The notes beneath the pieces were generated by a model. That model had not been told where the DNA came from and searched no databases. It saw nothing but the letters and a program-made list of their open reading frames with translations. The position numbers were made by a program, and so were the translations under genes. From Syntrophaceae bacterium (lineage in GTDB: Bacteria > Desulfobacterota > Desulfomonilia > Desulfomonilales > Desulfomonilaceae), in assembly GCA_014874425.1 (NCBI GenBank), contig JACWAG010000097.1, forward strand, positions 1 to 14,608: a stretch of DNA of 14,608 bases, given 5' to 3'. This document shows, piece by piece, positions 1 through 7,194 of the stretch. Within the stretch, counting starts at the first letter, position 1. Every line of letters starts with the position of its first letter.

Positions 1-54
1 AAGACGAATGAGGTTTACGAGTTTAAAGTGTCATAGTTTAGACACTCCAAACAG

Positions 55-85
55 CAAAAAGGCGGTCTTAATGGCCGCTTTTTTG
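55..85. terminator. Bidirectional intrinsic terminator after mqnB
   Basis: The arms 55-67 and 73-85 form a 13-bp stem with two G-U wobbles around a 5-nt loop (68-72). The inner part is GC-rich and each outer end is a run of A or T, so the RNA ends in a U-tract on either strand. It lies 57 nt beyond the mqnB stop and is therefore the likely 3' end of the mqn operon. It could equally end a plus-strand gene entering from the left. Seen directly in sequence; termination itself is inferred. Confidence 0.7.
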
Positions 86-142
86 TTATTACGGAGACAC
101 TATTACCAACGAGATGAATCAATTATGTCACAAGGTGTTTTT

Positions 143-760
143 TCAGAACAGTGGTGTCACGGATTCAAAGAAGAATTTAAAAAAGGAATCCCTATAAATC
201 CTAATGTTTTCTACTATATCCTTATCTTTAATATGGTCCGCCGTGTCACTTACGTATTTAAAAAGATAGCACTTGGTTTTGAATTTCTTACATGTTTGAA
301 TCACAGAAGCGCTCTCCATATCAACAAGATCCGCTATTAACGAAAGTCTTTGTCTTTCGGAAGGATCGAGCACGGGCCTATCCAATGTCGCAATTCTCGC
401 AGAAGAAAATCCTTCAAAGAAATCCGGAGTGTGGGTATAGGCATTTTTTGATTTAAATCGAGGTCTTTCATATTCAATTGCCTTTACGATATGGAAATTC
501 ATGCCAAGTGAGAGGGTTGAGTCTGTTGCGCCCGCCGCCCCCAAGTTTACAATACAGGAAGGGCTGAATTTAAGGCAGGAATAAGTGCAGGCTATAGCGG
601 AGTTTGTTTTACCGATTCCAGAAATGGCCAGGATATAGTCATCATTTCTGTAAACAGGGATACGTTCTTCGGTTTGCTTTGTTAATGAAAGTCCCTCAAT
701 GAATGGCTGCGCCTCAAGTAGGGTAGCCATGATTAGACATTTTAAAGGATTTTTTTCCAT
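143..760 (-). CDS. mqnB: Futalosine hydrolase-like nucleosidase, MqnB
   Basis: This cytosolic enzyme of the futalosine menaquinone pathway would cleave the N-glycosidic bond of futalosine or aminofutalosine, releasing the purine and leaving dehypoxanthine futalosine for MqnC. The 205-aa protein has the fold signature of the MTA/SAH nucleosidase and phosphorylase family: Glu16 in the first strand, SGIGK at 47-51, a VNLGAAGA turn at 71-78, DMES at 147-150 where the family has its ribose-binding Met-Glu, and SDTAD at 171-175 with the expected catalytic Asp. It starts at the ATG whose next residues lead straight into the first beta strand; an inner ATG at 730 would cut that strand. It overlaps the end of mqnD by 19 nt, so translation is probably coupled, and it is the last gene before the terminator. 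The family also includes MTA/SAH nucleosidases, some of which hydrolyse aminofutalosine. The operon context favours the menaquinone role. Confidence 0.85.
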   Translation of the reverse strand: MEKNPLKCLIMATLLEAQPFIEGLSLTKQTEERIPVYRNDDYILAISGIGKTNSAIACTYSCLKFSPSCIVNLGAAGATDSTLSLGMNFHIVKAIEYERPRFKSKNAYTHTPDFFEGFSSARIATLDRPVLDPSERQRLSLIADLVDMESASVIQTCKKFKTKCYLFKYVSDTADHIKDKDIVENIRIYRDSFFKFFFESVTPLF

Positions 761-1542
761 CTGGCCATTTCATCTAGGTTTTGAATCGCCTTTTCACCTG
801 TTTCACCCAACGATAATGTGAAATCATTGACATACAGGTTGATGTGTCCATCTATGACCTTATGGTCCAATTCCTGAGCATGTTGTAAAATAAAATCGCG
901 GGAATCATTCCTGTTCTCAATCGCGAATTCTATGGAATTCCGGATAAGCTGTTCTACTTTTCTTTTGTGTATGACTGTATTTGAGTCTTTCCTGATCGCT
1001 ATGCAACCAAGTGGGATAGGAGAGTTTGTTTCCTTTTCCCACCATTCACCAAGATCTATAACCTTCTGACAATCATAATTCTGGTAAACAAATCTTCCTT
1101 CATGAATAATAAGGCCCGCATCGTACTCGCCGGACCGTACTCCAGGAAGGATTCTATCAAATCTGGTTACCTCTACATTCCTGATTTCAGGGTTCCAAAG
1201 CCGGAGAAGAAGAAAAGCGGTGGTGTATATTCCGGGAATCGCAATTCTGGAACCTGCGGAAAAGGAATTTCCCTGTCGTGATACCAGAAGAGGTCCACAT
1301 CCAAAACCTAAAGCCGAACCTGAATCTAACAGCTCGTATTGTTCTTTCAATAGCAGGTATGCGTAAAAAGAGAGTTTCGTGACCTGAAATATTTGTTTGA
1401 AGGCCTCTTGATTGAGTTTTTCCACGTCATAAAGATGTGAGGAGAAACTGTAATTAGACATGTCTATACGATGGTGAAGCAGTGCGTCAAATATGAAAGT
1501 GTCGTTGGGACATGGCGAAAAAGCTAATGATAGTTCAGTCAT
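742..1542 (-). CDS. mqnD: 1,4-dihydroxy-6-naphthoate synthase, MqnD
   Basis: MqnD converts cyclic dehypoxanthine futalosine, the product of MqnC, into 1,4-dihydroxy-6-naphthoate. The 266-aa protein has a periplasmic-binding-protein-like two-lobed fold and very clear family motifs: SPCPNDTFIFDAL near residues 9-21, the glycine-rich GFGCGPLLVS at about 79-88, LIIHEGR at 144-150 containing His147 (the equivalent of the proposed catalytic His in Thermus MqnD), and DLGEWWEKETNSPIPLG at 163-179. Its length is normal for the family. The ATG lies one base after the mqnC stop codon, so the two are probably translated together. The mqnB start sits inside its 3' end. Confidence 0.95.
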   Translation of the reverse strand: MTELSLAFSPCPNDTFIFDALLHHRIDMSNYSFSSHLYDVEKLNQEAFKQIFQVTKLSFYAYLLLKEQYELLDSGSALGFGCGPLLVSRQGNSFSAGSRIAIPGIYTTAFLLLRLWNPEIRNVEVTRFDRILPGVRSGEYDAGLIIHEGRFVYQNYDCQKVIDLGEWWEKETNSPIPLGCIAIRKDSNTVIHKRKVEQLIRNSIEFAIENRNDSRDFILQHAQELDHKVIDGHINLYVNDFTLSLGETGEKAIQNLDEMARWKKIL

Positions 1543-1543
1543 C

Positions 1544-2620
1544 TTAATATGTTCTTATTTTTTTATACTCAGAGTCTCTAAGGTAAGGGGTCTTACCGGC
1601 GTTTTTTATGATATCAATAAATTCCTCCACACCCGACCTGGTCTCAATACCTGTAGCCTTCACAACTTTTTCCTCCATCAGCACTCCTCCCATATCATTT
1701 GCTCCCATGGTAAGGGCGATCTGCGCCAGTTTGAGTCCCTCTGTGAGCCATCCAGCCTGAATAAAAGTGATATTGTCAAGGAAGATGCGGGAGATTGCCA
1801 CTATCTTTAGATAATCAAGGCCCGTGGCGGGTTCTATGTCTCTAAGTCCGGTATTGGTGGGAGAAAAAGACCATGGTATGAAGGCCCTGAATATTCCAGT
1901 CTTGTCCTGAATTTCGCGCACGAAATTCAAATGTTCGATTCTATTCTCATTGGTTTCTCCCATTCCATAGGTCATGGTCGCCGAGGATTTCATCCCATGC
2001 CTATGCAACGCAAATATAGCATCTGCCCAGGTGTCTCTGTTTATTTTCCTAGGACTTACTTTTGATCGTATTTCGTCAACCAGCAAATCGGATGCGCCAG
2101 GCACGGAATCGAGGCCGGCATCCTTTAGCGCTGATATAACTTCGCCAAGAGGCACGGAACTCTTCCTGGAAATGTGGACAAGTTCCGATGGTGAAAACGA
2201 ATGAAGATATATTTGTGGGAAACGACTTTTTATGTTTGTCACCATGTCAACATATTTGTTGAGAGTGTAATCCGGATGAAGCCCTCCCTGAAGCATGACC
2301 TGTGTCCCTCCAATAGATAGAAGCTCTTGGACTTTTTCCAAGATTTCATTGTCGGAAAGTTCGTAGGGATCTATCAGGTTCGCCCTTGCATGATATGCGC
2401 AGAAATCGCAGGCAGCTTCACAGATGTTGGTGTAGTTAATTATGCGGTCTATTATAAACCCGACTTCATTGACGGCTGAAGCCATCGTTCTTCTCGCATC
2501 GCCCGCTTCACCGAGTTCTATGATGTCCCATGAAAAAAGGTTAACGGCTTCTTCAGAGGAAACTCTGTTTCCAGAGAGAATCTTGCGTTTAAGGTCCTTT
2601 TTGTTAGAAGATTGGCTCAT
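1544..2620 (-). CDS. mqnC: Dehypoxanthine futalosine cyclase, radical SAM MqnC
   Basis: MqnC is a radical SAM enzyme that closes the ring of dehypoxanthine futalosine to give the cyclic form used by MqnD. The [4Fe-4S]-binding CxxxCxxC motif is present (CEAACDFC, Cys67, Cys71 and Cys74 with this start). It is followed by the YHAR stretch, GGTQVMLQGGLHPDY for SAM binding, and the C-terminal segment with QAGW and MGANDMGG that is typical of the MqnC/MqnE/CofH group. I chose the ATG at 2620, giving 358 aa and a normal family length. The frame is open up to 2689, but that longer form would add a Ser/Asn-rich tail and overlap the end of mqnA by 35 nt; an ATG at 2665 is another alternative. No strong Shine-Dalgarno sequence is visible at any of these, so the start is less certain than the identity. 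Confidence 0.93.
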   Translation of the reverse strand: MSQSSNKKDLKRKILSGNRVSSEEAVNLFSWDIIELGEAGDARRTMASAVNEVGFIIDRIINYTNICEAACDFCAYHARANLIDPYELSDNEILEKVQELLSIGGTQVMLQGGLHPDYTLNKYVDMVTNIKSRFPQIYLHSFSPSELVHISRKSSVPLGEVISALKDAGLDSVPGASDLLVDEIRSKVSPRKINRDTWADAIFALHRHGMKSSATMTYGMGETNENRIEHLNFVREIQDKTGIFRAFIPWSFSPTNTGLRDIEPATGLDYLKIVAISRIFLDNITFIQAGWLTEGLKLAQIALTMGANDMGGVLMEEKVVKATGIETRSGVEEFIDIIKNAGKTPYLRDSEYKKIRTY

Positions 2621-2654
2621 CTTATTACATTTGTGTTCGTTTGATAAAATTGAC

Positions 2655-3467
2655 CTAGAATTCATCCATGAAATTGAGAGATTTAACACCTTTCAACTGT
2701 TTGATATCTTCCGCCATTGACAGATAATATCTGAACGCGTTTTTCAGGTTGTCAGTAAACTCAAATTGCAGTGTGTCGTAGTAACTCTCCACATCATATG
2801 AGATATTTGGGTATTTCTGTCTGGCCTTGGCAATTACCGTTTCCTTCTCCTGAGCGAGAAGCTGGATGGAAGATGAGTAGGAATTTATTACAGCCTTGAC
2901 CCCGGATAAATTTTCCTTGACGGTGCTTCTTCTGACCGTAAACACGGCAAAAACGATTGGGAATCCCGTCTTTTGGAGCCAGAGTTCACCGAGGTCATAT
3001 TTATACGGTACTGCGTTAACGGCATCCGTCATGGCGTCATTTCCGATTATTAGCGCAGCGTCATAGTTGCTCAAATCCTCATAGGGCCTCGATATCAAAT
3101 AAGATGGTTCGATATCGAAAAATTTCTTCATGAGGATCTTAAGAAGTACTTGGGACGTATGTGAAGCGCTTGACATCCCCACTCTCTTCGCGTGTAATTC
3201 ATCAATTGGGAGCTTGCTGCAGAGAAGCACAGACCCGACATAACCAACCGAACTCAGACAGAATTGAGGCAACAGAAAAACGTCGTCTTGTATATCAGCG
3301 TAAGTCGCTGCGGATATTGGGCTCAAATCCAGGGCCTTGTCCATCATCATCCTGTTTAATTGTGTAGGGAGCCCAGGGAAGACCGTTACGCCTTCTAAAG
3401 GATCCTTTTCAAACATTTTGTAGTAAAAAGGATAGCAGTTCAAATAGTCTATATAACCAATTTCCAT
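2655..3467 (-). CDS. mqnA: Chorismate dehydratase, MqnA
   Basis: MqnA removes water from chorismate to give 3-(1-carboxyvinyloxy)benzoate, the committed step of the futalosine pathway and the substrate for MqnE. It is a PBP-like fold enzyme related to MqnD. Family signatures are GYIDYLNCYPFYY right at the N-terminus, LDLSPISAATYA at about residues 47-58, and SSVGYVGSVLLCS at about 72-84. I chose the ATG at 3467 because GGAG lies nine bases upstream and the protein then begins directly at the first conserved strand. An ATG at 3488 gives seven more residues and a four-base ATGA overlap with the mqnE stop; it is a serious alternative. The order mqnE-mqnA-mqnC places the first three enzymes of the pathway side by side. 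Confidence 0.92.
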   Translation of the reverse strand: MEIGYIDYLNCYPFYYKMFEKDPLEGVTVFPGLPTQLNRMMMDKALDLSPISAATYADIQDDVFLLPQFCLSSVGYVGSVLLCSKLPIDELHAKRVGMSSASHTSQVLLKILMKKFFDIEPSYLISRPYEDLSNYDAALIIGNDAMTDAVNAVPYKYDLGELWLQKTGFPIVFAVFTVRRSTVKENLSGVKAVINSYSSSIQLLAQEKETVIAKARQKYPNISYDVESYYDTLQFEFTDNLKNAFRYYLSMAEDIKQLKGVKSLNFMDEF

Positions 3468-3484
3468 TTTAAGGGTCTCCAGTT

Positions 3485-4669
3485 TCATTGAATCCAGTAA
3501 TTCGCGGTGGTTCTTACAGGTTCAAGTCCAGCGTTTTCAATTAGTCTCTTCAAGAAAGATTCCGATCCATAATCGGGTGTTTTTGCCCCTGCGGCGTGAA
3601 CGACCTTTTCATTTTGATATGTGGCTGCGAAGTCATCAACTCCAAACTTTAGCAGGATCTGGGCCATCTTGTCGCTGAGATACATCCACAGGGCCTTGAG
3701 ATGCAAAACATTGTGCAGAAATACCCGGCTTGTGGCATAAATTCGAATGTCATCATATCCAGTGGAAGTATTGCGTCTTGCTTCTATTTTGGTGTTTTCT
3801 CCGTGAAACAGAAGTGGAACAAAGGTCTTGAACCCATGAGTTTCATCCTGGAGTTTCCGTATCCTGGCGAGATGGTCAACAATGTCTTCAACTGCCTCTT
3901 TATGATTGTACAACATGGTGACATTTGTCTTTAGACCCAATTCATGGGCCGATCGCATTATTTGAAGCCATCTTTTGCCTGAGATTTTTGCGGGCGCTAT
4001 GATGTTTCTTATGTGTGGTGAAAATATTTCGGCGCCTCCGCCGGGCATTGCTCCAACTCCGGCCTCCATTAAGCGCTCCAATGTTTTGTTGGCGGATGTC
4101 TTGGCCTTTTTCGCGAAGTAATCAATTTCTACGGCAGTAAAGGCAACGACAAAGATGTCAGGTTTAATTTTTTTGATGCGTCTTATCATCTGTTCGAAAT
4201 AATCAATTGAAAGCTTTGGGTTAAGTCCTCCCACAATATGAACTTCATCGATGCCCGATGTGACGGCGTCCTGAACACGCGCTTCAATTTGGTCGAGAGA
4301 GAGTACAAAGGCGTCCTTGTCGCCTTCGTCGCGGGAGAAGGCGCAGAGCGGACATCGGAGTTCACATATATTGGTGAAATTGAGGTTCATGTTTACGCCG
4401 TAATACGCGACGTCACCGTGTAGTCTTGTTCGGACAAAGTCGCTGATTTTCCCGAGATCTAGAATGTCGTTAGTCGTGAGCATGTATTTGGCGTCTGATT
4501 TCGAAACTGGTGTGCTCTCATAGACCTTTTTTGCGATTGTCCGAAGTCTCTTGTTTGTGACTGAATCTGGAAAATCGGAGAAGTTCATTGCAAGTCCGTA
4601 TACCGATGTAAATTTAAGATTGAGGCCCCTTTTTAAAACTGGCGATGGTTCCTGTGAACTCTGAATCAT
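3485..4669 (-). CDS. mqnE: Aminofutalosine synthase, radical SAM MqnE
   Basis: MqnE is a radical SAM enzyme that adds the 5'-deoxyadenosyl radical to the MqnA product, with loss of CO2, to form 6-amino-6-deoxyfutalosine. The cluster-binding motif CELRCPLC (Cys102, Cys106 and Cys109 from this start) follows LHGDVAYYGVNMNLNFTNI, a typical MqnE lead-in. EVHIVGGLNP and GGGAEIF further on are also typical of this branch, and they separate it from MqnC just downstream. The start is uncertain. The frame is open from a TTG at 4681, an ATG lies at 4669 (394 aa, used here), and another ATG at 4588 (367 aa) fits the usual family N-terminus better. None has a strong ribosome binding site. The ubiA stop is at 4717, so the gap is 47 nt or 128 nt depending on this choice. 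Confidence 0.92.
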   Translation of the reverse strand: MIQSSQEPSPVLKRGLNLKFTSVYGLAMNFSDFPDSVTNKRLRTIAKKVYESTPVSKSDAKYMLTTNDILDLGKISDFVRTRLHGDVAYYGVNMNLNFTNICELRCPLCAFSRDEGDKDAFVLSLDQIEARVQDAVTSGIDEVHIVGGLNPKLSIDYFEQMIRRIKKIKPDIFVVAFTAVEIDYFAKKAKTSANKTLERLMEAGVGAMPGGGAEIFSPHIRNIIAPAKISGKRWLQIMRSAHELGLKTNVTMLYNHKEAVEDIVDHLARIRKLQDETHGFKTFVPLLFHGENTKIEARRNTSTGYDDIRIYATSRVFLHNVLHLKALWMYLSDKMAQILLKFGVDDFAATYQNEKVVHAAGAKTPDYGSESFLKRLIENAGLEPVRTTANYWIQ

Positions 4670-4716
4670 TGACTGGACCAACTAAGGGTCAGATTCATCA
4701 GTAAAGAAAGAGGTAG

Positions 4717-5559
4717 TCATATCAAAAACACATCAATCAATGTGCCTAATAAAAGAAATGGAGACACATACAGGTTGGCATAAAAAAATTTCTTTAAGGC
4801 CAGCGATATGTCACCACGTTTTACAACCCTTTGCTGATAAATAAAAATTAACGCGACGCAGGCCAAAGCCAACCAATATGGCATACTTTTCCTGGTAATT
4901 ACGCCGGCTGTAACCATTGCGCAAATAGACAGAACATAACAGGCTTCCGAGACTATGAGCGACGCTTTTTGTCCAAACATCGACGGAAACGAGTATATGC
5001 TTTCTTTTCGGTCGAAATCCACATCCTGGACAGCATAGACTATGTCAAGGCCGGCGATCCACAGCAAAATGGCGCAACCCAGGAGAACGGAAACGAGTGA
5101 AATTTCACCCGTGACCGCAATATAACCCCCGATTGGGGCGACGGCTTCAACAAGTCCCAAATAGAAATGTGATGATGAAGAAAAACGCTTAAAGTACGAA
5201 TAGGTAAACAACAAAATAATTGCCGGGAATGAAAGGTAGAAACAAAGGTTGTTTAAAAAGAATGACGCCCCAACAAGTGTCAGGCACGCTATCATGCCGA
5301 TTAGCCATACCTCAGACTTTGGAACCTTACCACTGGGAACAAGACGATCTTTTGTGCGCGGGTTCTTGCCGTCTATCTCAGCGTCTATGACTCTGTTGAA
5401 TGACATTCCGGCTGTTCGAGCCGCCACAAAAGCTATGGTAACAAGAACCCAAGTTGAGAAATGCCTTCCATTCGCAAACAGCACGCCCAGATACGCAAAA
5501 GGGAGAGCGAACAGAGTTTGCTCAAACATTATAAGAGTAGAGAATTTCTTAAAGTCCAT
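4717..5559 (-). CDS. ubiA: UbiA-family polyprenyltransferase (MqnP type)
   Basis: This is a membrane prenyltransferase that, from context, attaches the isoprenoid tail to the dihydroxynaphthoate ring (the step called MqnP in futalosine-pathway organisms). The 280-aa protein is strongly hydrophobic with about eight or nine membrane segments. It has both Asp-rich diphosphate/Mg2+ sites of the UbiA superfamily: NRVIDAEID (Asn55, Asp59, Asp63) and QDVDFDRKES (Asp179, Asp183). The frame is open further upstream to 5721, but that 54-residue extension is a charged segment lying wholly inside ubiD. The ATG at 5559 has a GGAAAG ribosome binding site and overlaps the ubiD stop by 11 nt, so coupling is likely. 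By sequence alone it could be annotated 4-hydroxybenzoate polyprenyltransferase; the neighbours point to menaquinone. Confidence 0.88.
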   Translation of the reverse strand: MDFKKFSTLIMFEQTLFALPFAYLGVLFANGRHFSTWVLVTIAFVAARTAGMSFNRVIDAEIDGKNPRTKDRLVPSGKVPKSEVWLIGMIACLTLVGASFFLNNLCFYLSFPAIILLFTYSYFKRFSSSSHFYLGLVEAVAPIGGYIAVTGEISLVSVLLGCAILLWIAGLDIVYAVQDVDFDRKESIYSFPSMFGQKASLIVSEACYVLSICAMVTAGVITRKSMPYWLALACVALIFIYQQRVVKRGDISLALKKFFYANLYVSPFLLLGTLIDVFLI

Positions 5560-7015
5560 ATTCTTTCCATCGTGTTGTAACTTTATCTTTAATTTCTGGG
5601 GACATTGTGATTTCGTCCGGCCAGTCCCTACCCATTCCTTCTTCTCTCGTCTTTCTCGTCGCGTCGATACCCATTTTGCCACCGAAATTAAAATATGACG
5701 CCGAATGATCGAGGGCGTCAAGAGGTCCTTCGGAGATGAGCAAATCCCTTTTAGGGTCTACATTGTTAAGTAACTTCCACACAACCGTGCTCGTGTCACG
5801 CAGGTCTATGTCCTTGTCAAATATAGCTATAAATTTTGTCGAAGCCATCTGTCCGAGTCCCCAGAGCGCATTTATCACTTTTTTAGCCTGCCCTGGGTAT
5901 TTCTTATCTATTGAAACCAGCGCGCAGTTGTGAAATACCCCCTCGATAGGAAGCTCCATGTCTACGATCTCGGGAATCAGAAATCTTAACATTGGAAGAA
6001 AAATTCTTTCAGTGGCTTTTGCCATGTAACAATCTTCCATCGGGGGTTTTCCGACGACTGTGGCAGGGTATATCGCGTCATTTCTGCATGTCATAGCTGT
6101 CACATGGAACACCGGATATAAGTCGGCGGCGGAATAAAAGCCGGTATGGTCTCCGAATGGTCCTTCAAGAAGCTCTTCACTCGGGTCTACATAGCCTTCA
6201 AGCACGAAATCGGATTCGGCAGGCACATAAAGATCAACGGTTTTGGCCTTAACTATCTCAATCGGCCTGGATTCCAGAAAGCCTGCGAATACAAGTTCGT
6301 CAATGTCAGGCGGAAGAGGGGCTGTAGCGGCGTATGTAACCGAAGGCGTTCCTCCAAGCGCAACCGCTACTTCCATGCGTTGACCCCGGGATTTGTACTT
6401 GTCAAAATGGCGAGTCCCATCCTTGTTGTACTGCCAGTGCATGCCTGTAGATGTGTTGTCATGTTTTTGCATGCGATACATGCCCGCATTCTGAATCCCG
6501 GTGTCAGGGTCTTTTGAAATTACTATCGGGAGTGTTATAAAAGGACCACCGTCTTTAGGCCAGCATGTCAGAATTGGGAGACTATCCAGAAGGGGACCGC
6601 TCAAGTAGACTTTTTCCTGGCACGGCGCATTCTTAACCTTCTTGGGGATGATGTTGGCCATTTCCTTTAAAGCGAAAAGCATCTTAATTTTTTGAACAAG
6701 CCCCTCAGGAGGACGAATTTTCATGGTGGATTCTAGCCGGTTAGCAATTTCATCGAACGATCCGCAGGAGAGGGCCAGTCTCATTCGACCGTAGCTACCC
6801 AAGGCGTTTACGAGAAGAGGGTATGAAGATCCTTTTATGTTTTCAAAAAGTAAAGCGGGACCGTTTGCCTTTGAAACCCGGTCGGCAATCTCCGATATTT
6901 CCAGCACAGGGTCCACTTCGGCCTTTATTCGACATAATTCACCTGATGCTTCAAGTGTTTCAACAAATTGTCGTAAATTCTTATGCGGCATGGATTGGTT
7001 GTGGTGTTCCTTCAT
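5549..7015 (-). CDS. ubiD: UbiD-family decarboxylase for menaquinone (MqnL type)
   Basis: This is a prenylated-FMN-dependent aromatic decarboxylase, probably removing the carboxylate from the prenylated naphthoate late in the pathway. The 488-aa protein is close to E. coli UbiD in length and motifs: NAGMYRMQ with Arg181, EGPFGDHTGFYS with Glu284 and Asp289 (the family's Arg-Glu-acid active-site set), TVVGKPPMEDCYMAK, and a C-terminal segment with KMGIDATRK. It is the first gene of the operon. The ATG at 7015 has no clear Shine-Dalgarno sequence and is immediately preceded by a 12-bp palindrome; an inner ATG at 6991 is possible and would remove eight poorly conserved residues. The cofactor prFMN must be made by a UbiX homologue, and none is in the window. 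The substrate assignment comes from context. Confidence 0.9.
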   Translation of the reverse strand: MKEHHNQSMPHKNLRQFVETLEASGELCRIKAEVDPVLEISEIADRVSKANGPALLFENIKGSSYPLLVNALGSYGRMRLALSCGSFDEIANRLESTMKIRPPEGLVQKIKMLFALKEMANIIPKKVKNAPCQEKVYLSGPLLDSLPILTCWPKDGGPFITLPIVISKDPDTGIQNAGMYRMQKHDNTSTGMHWQYNKDGTRHFDKYKSRGQRMEVAVALGGTPSVTYAATAPLPPDIDELVFAGFLESRPIEIVKAKTVDLYVPAESDFVLEGYVDPSEELLEGPFGDHTGFYSAADLYPVFHVTAMTCRNDAIYPATVVGKPPMEDCYMAKATERIFLPMLRFLIPEIVDMELPIEGVFHNCALVSIDKKYPGQAKKVINALWGLGQMASTKFIAIFDKDIDLRDTSTVVWKLLNNVDPKRDLLISEGPLDALDHSASYFNFGGKMGIDATRKTREEGMGRDWPDEITMSPEIKDKVTTRWKEYGL

Positions 7016-7017
7016 AA

Positions 7018-7029
7018 AACGAATTCGTT
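7018..7029. repeat. 12-bp perfect palindrome next to the ubiD start
   Basis: AACGAATTCGTT is perfectly self-complementary. It ends two bases upstream of the ubiD start codon as transcribed and just downstream of the candidate mqn -10 element. It could be a repressor half-site pair or simply chance; no function is shown. Confidence 0.5.
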
Positions 7030-7035
7030 GTTTAA

Positions 7036-7064
7036 AATTTAGACCGACTGCCAGAAAAATACAA
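7036..7064 (-). promoter_or_regulatory. Candidate promoter of the mqn operon
   Basis: On the minus strand TTGTAT (7064-7059) and TAAATT (7041-7036) are separated by 17 bases, a sigma70-like layout with 3/6 and 4/6 matches to consensus. The start point would fall some 15-20 nt before the ubiD ATG. It is the best spaced candidate I found in this divergent region, but it is weak. Confidence 0.3.
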
Positions 7065-7090
7065 GAAAACGTTGATTGATGTGCATGGAG

Positions 7091-7119
7091 TTGACCAATG
7101 CCAAGGAGAAAGTTATAAA
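7091..7119 (+). promoter_or_regulatory. Sigma70-like promoter of hisC
   Basis: TTGACC (7091-7096) and TATAAA (7114-7119) are separated by exactly 17 bases, each a 5/6 match to the consensus hexamers. The predicted start near 7126 gives a leader of about 70 nt before the hisC ATG. This would drive hisC, and by read-through cmk and rpsA. Confidence 0.65.
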
Positions 7120-7144
7120 AATTCTTTCAAGTTTGTTCTGGTTT

Positions 7145-7172
7145 TTGTCAAAGAATGACAAGAGCGGTCTTG
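7145..7172 (+). repeat. Two overlapping dyads in the hisC leader
   Basis: TTGTCA (7145-7150) and TGACAA (7156-7161) form an inverted repeat around five bases. CAAGA (7159-7163) and TCTTG (7168-7172) form a second one around GCGG. They share 7159-7161, so as RNA the two hairpins exclude each other. Both are short and no function is shown. Confidence 0.4.
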
Positions 7173-7194
7173 AAAATGAGAGGTCAAATTTATA

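Noticed and set aside
8..340. Plus-strand ORF of 110 aa at the left edge
   Set aside because: It runs through the terminator hairpin at 55-85 and antisense to the mqnB 3' end, with no recognisable motif.
5249..5698. Plus-strand ORF of 149 aa opposite ubiA and ubiD
   Set aside because: It is an antisense frame across two well-supported genes and their overlap, with no motif of its own.
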